A DNA stretch of 60,229 bases from Acidobacteriota bacterium (GTDB taxonomy: Bacteria > Acidobacteriota > Terriglobia > Terriglobales > Acidobacteriaceae): NCBI GenBank assembly GCA_018268775.1, contig JAFDVV010000002.1:1-60229 (forward strand), in the 5' to 3' direction. This document shows, one piece after another, positions 1 through 9,011 of the stretch (positions are counted from its first letter, which is position 1; every line of letters starts with the position of its first letter). The translations under genes were made by a program, and so were the position numbers. The notes under the pieces are model-generated. The model searched no databases, was not told the origin of the DNA, and saw only the letters and a program-made list of their open reading frames with translations.

Positions 1-1
1 G

Positions 2-949
2 CTGCGCGCCTACCTGACCAAGCTGCGCGAAGAGGCCTATATCGACATCAAACCCGGCTTCGTCGACTCCGGCGCAAGCCCGCGCCAGACCAAGCCGGTC
101 TTCAGCGCGTACGCTCCGCCGACTCCAAAGAAGAAGACGGTGCAGCAGAAGCAGCGCTTCGACCGCGGCGGCCGCTTCTCGACCGTGAGCAAGAACGCCG
201 CACCGGTGGCACCGGCAGCTTCAGCCGCGGCACCCGCCGCCACGACGGCTGCTCCTGCCGACGTTTCATCGGCGACGGTGCCGGTGCAGACGGCGAAGAA
301 GGTTGTTTCGTCGAAGCCTTCCAAGCCGAAGAAGATCAAGCGCGAGAAGGTCCGCTTCGGGCAGGCCCCGCGCAACGCACTTCCTCCAGGCCCGCAGGAG
401 ACTGCCGTCGGCGCGGGCGCAGGCGAGGCATCGTCCACACAGACTGCCGTCGGCGACGCCGGAAGCGCGATCGCTCCGGGTACTGCGATTGCCCCGACGG
501 AGAGCACGACGCAGGTATTGGGTGCGCAGGATGCCGACCCATTGGCTCCCAAGCCCGTCTCGACCGGCAAGACCCGCTTCAGCGATCGCGCAAGGACGAT
601 GGCAGCGGAGAAGGTCGCGAAGAAGGAGGCCGTCGTCAAGCAGAAGGCCGCCTTCACCCCGGCACCGGCGACCACCCAGGAGAAGGCCGACCAGGCAGCC
701 CAGGCCACGCCGCTTGGACTCAATGGCGACACGGCGACCAGGAAGAAGAAGAAGCGAGAGAAGGGCGCTCCCAAGGAGCGGTTGCAGAACAAGCAGGTGG
801 CCCCGCCGGTACAGGCCCCTGCCCCTGAGCCGACCGTGAACCCTTCGCTTGGTGCGACACCCGCGGGCGTCACCCCTGCGCCGATTCCTTCACAGACACC
901 GGCACCGCAGTCGAATCCGCCTGCTCCAGCGCCGCAACCGAATAACTGA
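2..949 (+). CDS. SurA/PpiC-like peptidyl-prolyl isomerase, C-terminal part (5' truncated)
   Basis: The window opens inside this gene; 315 residues remain. The first ~25 residues (LRAYLTKLREEAYIDIKPGF) resemble the segment that closes the isomerase domain of SurA-type periplasmic chaperones, where lateral conserved helices end in a Tyr-Ile-Asp-Ile stretch. Everything after residue ~35 is low-complexity Ala/Pro/Lys/Gln sequence with several basic patches, probably disordered. No catalytic parvulin residues are visible because the N-terminal part lies outside the window. A strong terminator follows within 20 bases, so the gene ends a transcript. The family call rests on a short segment; the long basic A/P-rich tail is the sure observation. 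Confidence 0.6.
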   Translation: MRAYLTKLREEAYIDIKPGFVDSGASPRQTKPVFSAYAPPTPKKKTVQQKQRFDRGGRFSTVSKNAAPVAPAASAAAPAATTAAPADVSSATVPVQTAKKVVSSKPSKPKKIKREKVRFGQAPRNALPPGPQETAVGAGAGEASSTQTAVGDAGSAIAPGTAIAPTESTTQVLGAQDADPLAPKPVSTGKTRFSDRARTMAAEKVAKKEAVVKQKAAFTPAPATTQEKADQAAQATPLGLNGDTATRKKKKREKGAPKERLQNKQVAPPVQAPAPEPTVNPSLGATPAGVTPAPIPSQTPAPQSNPPAPAPQPNN

Positions 950-968
950 GCAGGTTCGAGAGATCGCC

Positions 969-1010
969 AAAGACGCGAGAGGGAAGCCTCTCGCGTCTTT
1001 GTTTTGTTCT
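969..1010 (+). terminator. Rho-independent terminator after the isomerase gene
   Basis: A perfect 14-bp stem (969-982 pairing with 987-1000, AAAGACGCGAGAGG and its complement) closes on a GAAG tetraloop and is followed by GTTTTGTTCT. It begins 20 bases after the stop codon at 949. Confidence 0.9.
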
Positions 1011-1050
1011 CAAGCCAGACGTGTCATCGAATTGGCTCTCTGCAAAGATG

Positions 1051-1191
1051 TGTCATTTCGACCGGAGCATCTCACAGGTTTATGTGAGATGCGGAGTGGA
1101 GAAACCTGCTTCTGCCGCAGTACTTCCCGGCACCGCAGGCGAACAGCAGGTTCCTCCACTGCGGCCCTGCGGGCCTTCGGTCGGAATGACA
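1051..1191. repeat. ~141-bp inverted-repeat (MITE-like) element, copy 1
   Basis: The element has inverted ends TGTCATT/AATGACA and an internal CTCACA-TGTGAG hairpin. Its two halves both carry a GTGGAG(A/G)AACCTGC-type motif in opposite orientation. The reverse complement of 9012-9153 aligns to it over the whole length with most bases identical, so the two are copies of one element in opposite orientation. No open reading frame of interest is inside. It fills most of the gap between 1011 and 1344; nothing else is recognised there. Confidence 0.8.
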
Positions 1192-1344
1192 ATTGAAATT
1201 GCTCCTCGTTCAGGTAAGCCAATGTGATGACGCTCCCTGAAGCTCGACAGAAAGCTCAGCCCGCAGGCGTCACTCGCGCGAAGCGAGGAATCCCCGTAGC
1301 TCCCATTCGCGGCGCAAATTCTCCAGGGAGGTATTCTTGTCCTG

Positions 1345-2424
1345 ATGAAAGATTTCTATATCGCGGATGCCGCACGCTTCGACAACTGCGTTGTCACCTC
1401 TTACTTCGTCCTCTCCTCGCTCCAGGTGAAGGAAAAGCGCCAGGGCGGTCAGTTCCTGACCGTCACGCTCACCGACAAGACCGGATCCCTGCCCGGTGTC
1501 ATGTGGGAGGACTTCGCCGATGCCATCGCGCCATGCACCGAGGGCTGCTATGTCAAGGCGCAAGGGCAGATCTCGCGCTACCAAAACAAGTTCCAGATGG
1601 GGCTGCAAAAACTGCGCTTCGCGGCCGAGACCGAGGTCGATCCCGCCGACTATCTCCCCATGACCCAATTCGACATCGACGAGATGTGGGTTGAACTGCG
1701 CGGTTACGTCTCTGCTTTCAAGAACGCCGATCTCCAGCGGCTTGTCTTCGCCTTCCTCGACGATCCCGACATCGCCGCAGCCTATCGCGTCGCTCCCGCC
1801 GCCAAGATGCTGCACCATGCCTGGATCGGCGGTCTGCTGGAGCACGTGCTTACGCTTGTCCGTGTCTGTCTGGCCAATGCCCCGTTCTATCCCGAGGTCA
1901 ATGCCGACCTGCTCGTCACCGGGGCGATTCTGCACGACATCGGCAAGATTCGCGAGTTGCACTGGAGGTCGAGCTTCGGCTATACGCTCGAAGGACAGCT
2001 TATCGGCCACATTAGCATCGCGCAGGGCATGCTGATCGAGAAGGTCCGGCAGTTGGAGCCATTCCCAGAGAAGATCCGCATCCTGGTCGAGCATATGATT
2101 CTCTCGCACCACGGCAAGTACGAGTTCGGCTCGCCTAAGCTGCCCATGACGCCCGAGGCGCTGCTGCTCAACACGCTCGACGATCTCGAAGCCAAGATGC
2201 AGACCCTTCGCAATGCGTTTGCCGCGGCCGAGTCGCAAGGGAAAGGCCCCGGCGAGACGACAGACTGGATTCGCTCCATGGAGCGCCCGCTCTTCAACTC
2301 GCAGGCGTGGCTCAACGAAGGTCCATCCGCCGGGTCTGGGTCGACCATCTCACAGAAGGAGTCTGGTTCGGCATCGCAGGAGTCCCAGTCCGTCGAAGGC
2401 GTGGGTCTCCCCTCGATCGAGTAG
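1345..2424 (+). CDS. YhaM-type 3'-5' exoribonuclease (OB-fold plus HD domain)
   Basis: A 359-residue protein with an OB-fold at residues ~10-100, rich in VTLTDKTG-type beta-strand signatures, followed by an HD domain. The metal-binding motif is visible as HHAW (157-160), GAILHDIGKI with H197-D198, and SHHGKYEFG further on. This OB-HD order is that of YhaM/CBF1 exoribonucleases, which degrade single-stranded nucleic acid from the 3' end in a metal-dependent way. The C-terminal ~50 residues are Ser/Gln-rich and poorly conserved in type. GGGAGG lies 13 bases before the ATG, a little far. Function is inferred from family architecture. Confidence 0.85.
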   Translation: MKDFYIADAARFDNCVVTSYFVLSSLQVKEKRQGGQFLTVTLTDKTGSLPGVMWEDFADAIAPCTEGCYVKAQGQISRYQNKFQMGLQKLRFAAETEVDPADYLPMTQFDIDEMWVELRGYVSAFKNADLQRLVFAFLDDPDIAAAYRVAPAAKMLHHAWIGGLLEHVLTLVRVCLANAPFYPEVNADLLVTGAILHDIGKIRELHWRSSFGYTLEGQLIGHISIAQGMLIEKVRQLEPFPEKIRILVEHMILSHHGKYEFGSPKLPMTPEALLLNTLDDLEAKMQTLRNAFAAAESQGKGPGETTDWIRSMERPLFNSQAWLNEGPSAGSGSTISQKESGSASQESQSVEGVGLPSIE

Positions 2425-2483
2425 AAGGAGAACCGGACGCCCCGCAGTTTGTCTGCTCTCGCGTCAATCCTCCGGCGAGGCTT

Positions 2484-3044
2484 TCAGGTCGCCGCTTTCA
2501 GTATTCTCTTCGCGCTCATCGCCAGCATCAGCCGCGAAAATCCGCTGAAGAGCATGCTGATTCCAACCAGAGTGCCGATGGCCCATACCGAGCTGAAAGG
2601 CCACGAACGCCAGATCATCAGCGCAAGGACAAATGTGATGAGGGCGTCGACCAGCAGCCATCCCGCGCCGTCGCGTGGCCTCACCTGAAGGTACTGGATC
2701 GCTTCGAAGATGCCCTCGAAGAACAGGTAGAAGGCCAGCAGCAGGGTCAGCGAGGCCAGCCCCGAAAGCGGGTGAAGTACGAGGTAGAGACCTGCGGCAA
2801 GGTACACCAGGCCCACCAGCAGCTCCCACAGCAGGCTTCCCGTCGTATGGGTCTTGAACGCAAAGACGATGTGGGTGATGCCACTGACGATCATGGCCCA
2901 GCCCACGAAGATCGCAACTCCTATGCCACCCGCAAACGGGGCCATCAGGGTGAAAAAGCCCGCCAGAATCAGCAGGATACTCAGAAAGATCGACCAGTTG
3001 ACAGTTTTACGGGCGAAGCCGGACACCGTTGCGGGGCTGCTCAT
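2484..3044 (-). CDS. HdeD family acid-resistance-type membrane protein
   Basis: A 186-residue polytopic inner-membrane protein with six hydrophobic segments arranged as three pairs, matching the DUF308/HdeD family. The segment FVGWAMIVSGITHIVFAF and the repeated F-x-G-x-x-x-(A/G) pattern are typical. HdeD acts in acid tolerance in E. coli, but the biochemical role of the family is unknown. The ATG at 3044 is chosen because GGAGG lies 8-12 bases upstream on the minus strand; upstream in-frame sequence is not hydrophobic and lacks a ribosome binding site. The gene converges on the YhaM gene with 59 bases between stops. Confidence 0.85.
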   Translation of the reverse strand: MSSPATVSGFARKTVNWSIFLSILLILAGFFTLMAPFAGGIGVAIFVGWAMIVSGITHIVFAFKTHTTGSLLWELLVGLVYLAAGLYLVLHPLSGLASLTLLLAFYLFFEGIFEAIQYLQVRPRDGAGWLLVDALITFVLALMIWRSWPFSSVWAIGTLVGISMLFSGFSRLMLAMSAKRILKAAT

Positions 3045-3336
3045 CTTGACGGTCCTCCAAAAGATGTAGGTATCTGCGACCTGACAAACGCGAAAACCGG
3101 GTGAGCCGGATAGTACGATAAAACCATGCTCTCTTCCAGTTTCTTTGGGATGGGACTGCGAATGACCTGCGTTGTCGTGTAGCTTGTTGCAGTTACGGCG
3201 CACACGTTTTTCTTTCTGTCTATCGGCAGACCGGTCTGAGCAGGTAGAGGTCCATAGAAGATCATTCCCCTGAAAGCCGATCGTCTTCAAGATGATGGAA
3301 TGAGTAACGGTTAAGCGGCACAGGAGTCTTACGGGT

Positions 3337-4971
3337 ATGGCGAATATTCCACTGGCAATTCCGGTAGGGGAGCTTGGTGTCGACGAGTTTGAACGCGCCC
3401 AGACCCTTGCGCGCCGGTATCATGCCGAGTTTGTCGATCTGAAAAACTTCAAGATCCAGCACGAACTCTTCAAGCGGGTTCCCGTCGACATGATGTTCCG
3501 CTACAGCTTCGTCCCGCTTGAGCAGGTGGGTCAGAAGCTGGCGATCGCCGTCTCCGATCCTTCCCGGTTGATGGTGCTCGACGAGATATCCGGCCTGCTC
3601 GGTACGCGGCTCGAAACCCGCGTCGCCACGCTGTCGCAGATCAACGAGCTGCTTAAAAAAACCGAGCAGTCGCAGCGCGTGCTCGACGAGGCCAGCGAAG
3701 GACTCGCGTTCGACGTCCTGTCGAGCGAAGACAACGCCGATGAGAACATCTCCATCGAGCGCCTGACCAGCGAAGACGACATCTCGCCGATCATCCGGCT
3801 GGTCGACACGACGATCTTCACGGCGCTCGAGCGTCGCGCCTCCGATATTCACCTTGAGACCTTCGACGACTCGCTCCTCGTCAAGTACCGCATCGACGGC
3901 GTGCTGCAGCAGGCCATGGCGCCCATCGCGCGCGAGCACCACCAGACGATCCTCTCCCGCATCAAGGTGATGAGCGAGCTCGACATCGCCGAGCGCCGCG
4001 TCCCGCAGGACGGACGCTTCCGCGTTCGCTACAAGGGCCGCCTGATCGACTTCCGCGTCTCCATCATGCCCACCGTGCATGGCGAAAACGCCGTCCTCCG
4101 CGTGCTCGATAAGGAGTCGATGAGTGAGAAGTTCACCAAGCTCTCGCTCGACGTCGTGGGCTTCGCGGAGCGCGACCTCGAACGCTTCCGCCGCTACATC
4201 AAGGAGCCCTACGGCATGGTGCTCGTCACCGGTCCGACCGGCTCCGGCAAGACGACGACACTCTACGCCGCGCTGAACGAGATCAAGAGCGAAGAAGACA
4301 AGATCATCACCATCGAAGACCCGGTCGAGTACCAGATTCGCGGCATTACGCAGATTCCGGTGAATGAGAAGAAGGGCCTCACCTTCGCCCGCGGTCTGCG
4401 CTCCATCCTGCGCCACGACCCCGACAAGATTCTCGTCGGCGAAATTCGCGACGCCGAGACCGCGCAGATCGCCATCAACTCCGCGCTCACCGGACACCTC
4501 GTCTTCACGACGGTGCACGCCAACAACGTGGTCGATGTGCTTGGCCGCTTCCTGAACATGGGCGTGGAGCCGTACAACTTCGTCTCGGCGTTGAACTGCA
4601 TTCTTGCGCAGCGGCTGGTCCGTCAGGTCTGCGATTTCTGCGTGCGCGATGTGCACTACGACGATGCGACGTTGATTGCGAGCGGTCTCGATGTGGACGA
4701 GTGGCGCGACTTCCGCTTCCGCGAGGGAGCGGGGTGTATCGAGTGCGGCGGTACAGGCTATCGCGGCCGCTCGGCGATCCATGAGCTACTGGAGCTGGAC
4801 GACGAGATACGCGAGATGCTGCTGGCCAAGAAACCAGGCAGCGAGATTCGCAAAAAGGCACGCGACAAGGGCATGGCCTTTCTGCGCGACTCCGCGCTTG
4901 AGCGGGTCAGGGCAGGCATCACCACCCTCAAAGAGATCAACAAGGTCACGTTTATTGAAGCGGGACGCTAG
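3337..4971 (+). CDS. pilB: PilB/GspE-family secretion and pilus-assembly ATPase
   Basis: A 544-residue hexameric ATPase that powers pilin polymerisation at the cytoplasmic face. An N-terminal T2SSE_N (MshEN-like) domain covers ~5-110. The motor domain carries Walker A GPTGSGKTT (299-307), an Asp box around HLETFDDSL (~172), a Walker B region around ILVGEIRDAETA, and a His box near LVFTTVHANN. A tetracysteine zinc site (CDFC ... CIECG) follows, as in PilB and GspE rather than the retraction ATPase PilT. CAGGAG lies upstream of the ATG. It heads an operon with pilM-N-O-P-like genes 48 bases downstream, which favours a type IV pilus or pilus-like secretion role. Confidence 0.92.
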   Translation: MANIPLAIPVGELGVDEFERAQTLARRYHAEFVDLKNFKIQHELFKRVPVDMMFRYSFVPLEQVGQKLAIAVSDPSRLMVLDEISGLLGTRLETRVATLSQINELLKKTEQSQRVLDEASEGLAFDVLSSEDNADENISIERLTSEDDISPIIRLVDTTIFTALERRASDIHLETFDDSLLVKYRIDGVLQQAMAPIAREHHQTILSRIKVMSELDIAERRVPQDGRFRVRYKGRLIDFRVSIMPTVHGENAVLRVLDKESMSEKFTKLSLDVVGFAERDLERFRRYIKEPYGMVLVTGPTGSGKTTTLYAALNEIKSEEDKIITIEDPVEYQIRGITQIPVNEKKGLTFARGLRSILRHDPDKILVGEIRDAETAQIAINSALTGHLVFTTVHANNVVDVLGRFLNMGVEPYNFVSALNCILAQRLVRQVCDFCVRDVHYDDATLIASGLDVDEWRDFRFREGAGCIECGGTGYRGRSAIHELLELDDEIREMLLAKKPGSEIRKKARDKGMAFLRDSALERVRAGITTLKEINKVTFIEAGR

Positions 4972-5019
4972 CGCCGGACCGCGGTTGCTACGGCAGAGAA
5001 CAGGATAAGCTGAGACGGA

Positions 5020-6030
5020 ATGGAGATTCTTCCGAAAAATCTTGGGACCAGGCCCCGGCTGGCCGTGGAGATCAAGCCAGAAGGCGTGGTCGCCGCCCGC
5101 GCCGAGGATGCCGCAGCGATATTGACGGCAGTGGCGGAACGTCCTCTGCCCGTTGGGACCTTTACCGTAGGGCTGAAGCACGGCAACGTCACCGACCGCG
5201 CTCGCATGACCTCCGTGCTTCGCGAGGCGCTCGACGCGGTCGCTGTCCGTGGCGGAGAGCGCATGCGCTATGTCACCCTCGTCGTTCCCGATGCAGCTAC
5301 GCGCGTTTTACTGCTCGACTTCGACGAACTGCCAGCCAAGCCTGCCGAAGCGCTTCCCATCGTCCGCTTCCGCTTGAAGAAGCTCGTTCCATTCGACGCC
5401 GACCACGCCATGGTCAGCTATCAGACGATGTCCTCCGAGCAGGGAGTCGTCCGCGTCCTCGCCGTTGCCATGCCAGCCGATGTGCTCGCTGAATACGAGG
5501 AGATCGTAACTGCCGCGGGCTACATTCCCGGAGCGGTTCTTCCTTCTACACTCGCCTCGCTGGCTGCGCTCGATGCGCAGGCTGCGCCTGTGCTGGTTGT
5601 GAATGCCGGGCAGGGCAGCGTCACGACCGCCATCGTGCGCGGCGAGACCCTGTTGCTGCACCGCGCGCTGGAGTTGACCGATGGTCCCTATCGCGATGAC
5701 ACGCGCACAGGCCCCGATCCTGTCGAAGCCGAAGCCAACATTGAGGCGAGGGTGGTTGAAGACGCGGCGGCGTATATGATGCAGCGCGAGATCGCTCAGG
5801 CCGTCAGCGTGGCGGCGGCATACTTTGAAGACACCCTGGCATCGACCCCGCACGAGATCGTTGTCGCGGGAGCGATCGGGGCCGACGGTCTCAGGTCGCT
5901 GCTCGAAGAGAACGGCATCGCTGGCCTGAAGGTGCGTGAGATGGTCGGTGTCGATGCGCTGGCCTCCGAGGCCACAGGCCGTGTGCCTCGCGGCTGGATG
6001 GCCGGAGTCAGAGGAGCGTTGAAAAACTGA
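5020..6030 (+). CDS. pilM: PilM-like actin-fold pilus assembly protein
   Basis: A 336-residue protein with the PilM/actin-ATPase plan: an N-terminal LAVEIKPEGVVAA strand corresponding to phosphate-binding loop 1, the RFRLKKLVPFD segment typical of PilM (LxxLVPFxxD), and a second beta-hairpin near VLVVNAGQGSVTTAIV. PilM is cytoplasmic and binds the N-terminal tail of PilN to link the ATPase to the periplasmic alignment complex. It is longer in its central region than some homologs and the second nucleotide loop is weak, so ATP binding is not assured. Its stop codon overlaps the pilN start. Confidence 0.88.
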   Translation: MEILPKNLGTRPRLAVEIKPEGVVAARAEDAAAILTAVAERPLPVGTFTVGLKHGNVTDRARMTSVLREALDAVAVRGGERMRYVTLVVPDAATRVLLLDFDELPAKPAEALPIVRFRLKKLVPFDADHAMVSYQTMSSEQGVVRVLAVAMPADVLAEYEEIVTAAGYIPGAVLPSTLASLAALDAQAAPVLVVNAGQGSVTTAIVRGETLLLHRALELTDGPYRDDTRTGPDPVEAEANIEARVVEDAAAYMMQREIAQAVSVAAAYFEDTLASTPHEIVVAGAIGADGLRSLLEENGIAGLKVREMVGVDALASEATGRVPRGWMAGVRGALKN

Positions 6031-6779
6031 TGCGTATCTCCGTCAATCTGGCGACGCGCCCCTTCGTCGAGCTTCGACCTCTGTTCGCAAAGTTGCGGCT
6101 GGTGGCGATCGGTCTGGCCTTGCTTGCCGTCGTCCTCGGTCTGACACTGCGTTCTCTGAATGCGAAGGCGCGCACCGCCGAGGCGGAGATGAACGCCATC
6201 AAGGCACGCACGCTCAGCTATCAGCAGGAGCGCCAGGGCAACGAGGCCCGCATGCGCCAGCCGCAGAACATGGCCGTCCTCGAACGCAGCCAGTTTCTCA
6301 ATGCACTCTTCGCCGCCAAGAGCTTCAGTTGGACTGCCGTCATGATGGACCTTGAGCGCGTGCTTCCCGCTGGCGTTCAGGTGACGAGCATCGAGCCTGC
6401 GACCTCGAAGACCGGCGAGGTCAGCATTCGTCTGCGCGTCAGCGGCGACCGCGACCGCACCGTCGAACTGGTGCGCAATCTCGAGCACTCGCAGCGCTTC
6501 ATCAATCCTCGCCTCGCCGGTGAGCAGACGCAGGCGCAGGAGACAAACGGACGCGCCAGCTTCCAGCCCGCGGTTCAGGGCGCGGTCGAGTTCGACATCC
6601 TCAGCGGATACAATCCGCTGGCCCCGGAGACCGCCAAAACTTCTAAGAGTGCTGCCAAAGAAGACGCCACTGCGAGCGATGTAACAAGCGACGCCGCTCC
6701 GCTCACGGCCCCTCGCCGCGCTCGCGGAGCGAAGGCCGCACCTCCGAAGCAGCGGCACCTGATCGGCGGTGCGCGATGA
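6030..6779 (+). CDS. pilN: PilN-like pilus assembly protein
   Basis: A 249-residue bitopic protein. The N-terminus MRISVNLATRPFVE is the classic PilN tail that docks into PilM, followed by one membrane helix at ~24-44 and a periplasmic coiled-coil/ferredoxin-like region (ALERSQFLNALFAAKSFSW through VSGDRDRTVELVRNLE). It pairs with PilO to form the inner-membrane alignment complex. The last ~50 residues are an Ala/Lys/Arg-rich low-complexity tail not usual in PilN. The ATG overlaps the pilM stop, and its own stop overlaps the pilO start (ATGA), so translation is probably coupled. Confidence 0.88.
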   Translation: MRISVNLATRPFVELRPLFAKLRLVAIGLALLAVVLGLTLRSLNAKARTAEAEMNAIKARTLSYQQERQGNEARMRQPQNMAVLERSQFLNALFAAKSFSWTAVMMDLERVLPAGVQVTSIEPATSKTGEVSIRLRVSGDRDRTVELVRNLEHSQRFINPRLAGEQTQAQETNGRASFQPAVQGAVEFDILSGYNPLAPETAKTSKSAAKEDATASDVTSDAAPLTAPRRARGAKAAPPKQRHLIGGAR

Positions 6780-7444
6780 CCACCATGACGCGGACGGCAG
6801 CAGTGACGCAGAGCATTCAGGGTGTCTCCGAACGCACTCGCCGCCTCATCACCCGGCGCAACATCTACTACGCCGCTGTAGCTGTGCTGGTTGCGATCAA
6901 TCTCTATCTTCTGACGCAGATGGCTCTGGCCTGGCGCGCGGCCAACAGCGAAGATGCCGGCGCACTTGCACAGCAGACCGTGGCCATGAAGACCGCCGAG
7001 ATCGCCAGGAAGCCCCTCGAAGGCCTCGACGGCAAGCTCGCCGATGCGACCACCGATGCGGACAAGTTTTACGAGGCGCGGTTGCCCGTTGCCTACTCCG
7101 ACGTGCTTGCCGAGCTGGGAGCACTGACGAAGAAGCAAGGCGTGAAGCTCACCCGCGTTCAATATGCGCAGTCGCCTGTGCTCGAGGCTGGCAAGACCCT
7201 CACCGAAGTCCGCATGGACGCCAGCCTGAACGGCGACTACCGGCCGCTCGTCCTCTTCATGAACTCCGTCGAGCGCGACAAGATGTTCTTCCTCATCAGC
7301 GCCGTCACGTTGACCGGCCAGCAAAGCGGCACTGTGGGACTGCGTCTGCGCCTTACCACCTACCTTCGTCCGCCAGCGTCCATCGACGCAGCCAAGACGA
7401 GTACCGCTCCCGGAAAAGACACCGGCAGGGGCGTCGCGCCATGA
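6776..7444 (+). CDS. pilO: PilO-like pilus assembly protein
   Basis: A 222-residue protein with one membrane helix at ~32-52 (IYYAAVAVLVAINLYLL) and a periplasmic region with a helical segment followed by a ferredoxin-like domain (GALTKKQGVKLTRVQYA ... SLNGDYRPLVLFMNSVERD). That layout and its place after pilN fit PilO, the partner of PilN. It starts at an ATGA overlap with pilN and ends in an ATGA overlap with the next gene at 7441. Confidence 0.82.
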   Translation: MTTMTRTAAVTQSIQGVSERTRRLITRRNIYYAAVAVLVAINLYLLTQMALAWRAANSEDAGALAQQTVAMKTAEIARKPLEGLDGKLADATTDADKFYEARLPVAYSDVLAELGALTKKQGVKLTRVQYAQSPVLEAGKTLTEVRMDASLNGDYRPLVLFMNSVERDKMFFLISAVTLTGQQSGTVGLRLRLTTYLRPPASIDAAKTSTAPGKDTGRGVAP

Positions 7445-8046
7445 AGATGACTCCCGACACCCAGAAGAAAGCCGTCGCCGTGGGTCTCTTTGCGTTGTTG
7501 GCGGGAGGTATTCTCTACTACCAGCTAAGCGACGCGAACCCCACGCCGCGACCAGCCGCTGCCCCGGCCCAGACGGCGGTACAGCAAGCCGCACCTGCCT
7601 CGCGCACAGCCTTGGGCAATGCTGCAAAGGCCCTCGGCACCACCTCCGCACAGCTCGACCCAACGTTGAAGATGGGACCGATGCTCGCTGCTGAAAAGGT
7701 GGTTTATTCTGGCAGCGGAAGGAACATCTTTTCGGCCAACTCCGCACCCATCGATATCCCGAAACCCATTGCATCGGCAAGGCCAAAGACACCGCCTCCT
7801 CCGGTCATCACTGCGCCTCTGGGGCCGCCGCCACCTCCCCCAATCGACCTGAAGTTCTTCGGCACGGCGACCTCTGCCAACGGCAAGCGGCAGGCCTTCC
7901 TCCTGCACGGACAGGACGTCTTTCTGGCCACGGACGGCGAGATCGTTCAGCGGAGGTACCGGATCGTCACGGTCTCGGCAAACGCGGTTGTGGTGGAAGA
8001 CATGGCCAACGATAACCGTCAGACCCTCCCGCTCGTCGGACGCTAA
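7441..8046 (+). CDS. PilP-like pilus assembly protein
   Basis: A 201-residue protein that starts at the ATG overlapping the pilO stop. It has a short cytoplasmic head, one hydrophobic segment at ~12-27, an Ala/Pro-rich linker with a poly-proline run at ~122-133, and a compact C-terminal beta domain (LKFFGTATSANGKRQAFLL ... VFLATDGEIVQRRYRI). The C-terminal part resembles the PilP/GspC homology region, which contacts the secretin. PilP is normally a lipoprotein; here a membrane helix without a lipobox replaces that, so a GspC-like role is equally possible. Confidence 0.75.
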   Translation: MKMTPDTQKKAVAVGLFALLAGGILYYQLSDANPTPRPAAAPAQTAVQQAAPASRTALGNAAKALGTTSAQLDPTLKMGPMLAAEKVVYSGSGRNIFSANSAPIDIPKPIASARPKTPPPPVITAPLGPPPPPPIDLKFFGTATSANGKRQAFLLHGQDVFLATDGEIVQRRYRIVTVSANAVVVEDMANDNRQTLPLVGR

Positions 8047-8058
8047 GAGGCCCCTGCG

Positions 8059-8952
8059 ATGGTGATGAAGGACAGAACGCACAGCGGCAACGGCGAAGAG
8101 GGGTTCATGCTCCTCGGCGCGGTCGTGCTGGTCTTTCTGGTTCTGCTGGCGCTCAGCGTCGCCGCTCCCAAGGTCGCCCGCGACCTTCGCCGCGACAAGG
8201 AGGTGGAGTCCATCCACCGCGCCAACGAGTACGTCCGCGCCATCCGGCTCTTTTACCTCAAGAACGGTCACTACCCCGGCAACATGGAGCAGCTCGAAAA
8301 ATCGAACAACGTCCGCTTCCTGCGCCAGAAGTACGAAGACCCGCTGACGGGCAAGGCCGACTGGCGGCTGATTCATCAGAACGAGGCAAAGACCACCGTC
8401 AAAGGCTTCTTCGGCCAACCGCTGGCTGGGCTTCCCGGAAGCTCCGGTGGGCTTGGTTCGGCAGCGTCCATGGTCTCCTCGGGGCAAAGCGGTGCTTCAA
8501 CGGTCAGCAGCCCAACTGGCGGATTGAACCTTGGCGGCCCAACATCGAGCCCAGGTACGGGTCTGACTCTTGGGCCGGGCGCCGGGAGCGCTCCAGGTCC
8601 GGGCGGTCAGGCTGGTAGCACGACCTCTTCGTCGTCCGGGGTGTCGAGCCAGCCGGCAACCAGTTTCACCGGCGGTGGAGCACCTATCGTGGGAGTCGGC
8701 ACCTCTCGCACAGGCGATTCCATCTCCGTAGTGAACGAGCAGACGACCTATCAGACGTGGGAGTTCCTCTACGATCCACGGATCGAGCAGATGAAGGCCA
8801 AGGCCGCCTTGTTGGGCGGGGCACAGAACTCCGGCTTCGGCTCCAGCACAGGAACTGGTTTCGGCTCCGGGACGTCAACTCCCGGAACGGCGAGCCCGCT
8901 GGGCGGGCCTCCGACGACATCGCCAACCGCGCCCAATACGATGCCTCAATAG
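8059..8952 (+). CDS. Pseudopilin-like protein with Gly/Ser/Pro-rich tail
   Basis: A 297-residue protein with a type III (prepilin) signal: leader ending NGEEG, predicted cleavage G15|F16, then a hydrophobic helix (FMLLGAVVLVFLVLLALSV). The following YVRAIRLFYLKNGHYPGNMEQLE is typical of GspG-like pseudopilins. Position +5 of the mature protein, normally Glu, is Gly20. From residue ~130 the protein is Gly/Ser/Thr/Pro-rich, interrupted by a conserved-looking YQTWEFLYDPRIEQ segment. It closes the pilus operon 12 bases after the PilP-like gene. It is probably a minor subunit rather than the main pilin. Confidence 0.8.
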   Translation: MVMKDRTHSGNGEEGFMLLGAVVLVFLVLLALSVAAPKVARDLRRDKEVESIHRANEYVRAIRLFYLKNGHYPGNMEQLEKSNNVRFLRQKYEDPLTGKADWRLIHQNEAKTTVKGFFGQPLAGLPGSSGGLGSAASMVSSGQSGASTVSSPTGGLNLGGPTSSPGTGLTLGPGAGSAPGPGGQAGSTTSSSSGVSSQPATSFTGGGAPIVGVGTSRTGDSISVVNEQTTYQTWEFLYDPRIEQMKAKAALLGGAQNSGFGSSTGTGFGSGTSTPGTASPLGGPPTTSPTAPNTMPQ

Positions 8953-9011
8953 GGTGAGTATTCAGTGCCAAACGAGTGCTATCGACGGGTAGATTCGGCG
9001 AGGACATTCGT

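Noticed and set aside
3262..4782. Long open frame on the minus strand opposite pilB
   Set aside because: It mirrors the codon pattern of the well-supported ATPase gene, is rich in His/Arg/Asp as expected of an antisense frame in GC-rich DNA, and shows no domain.
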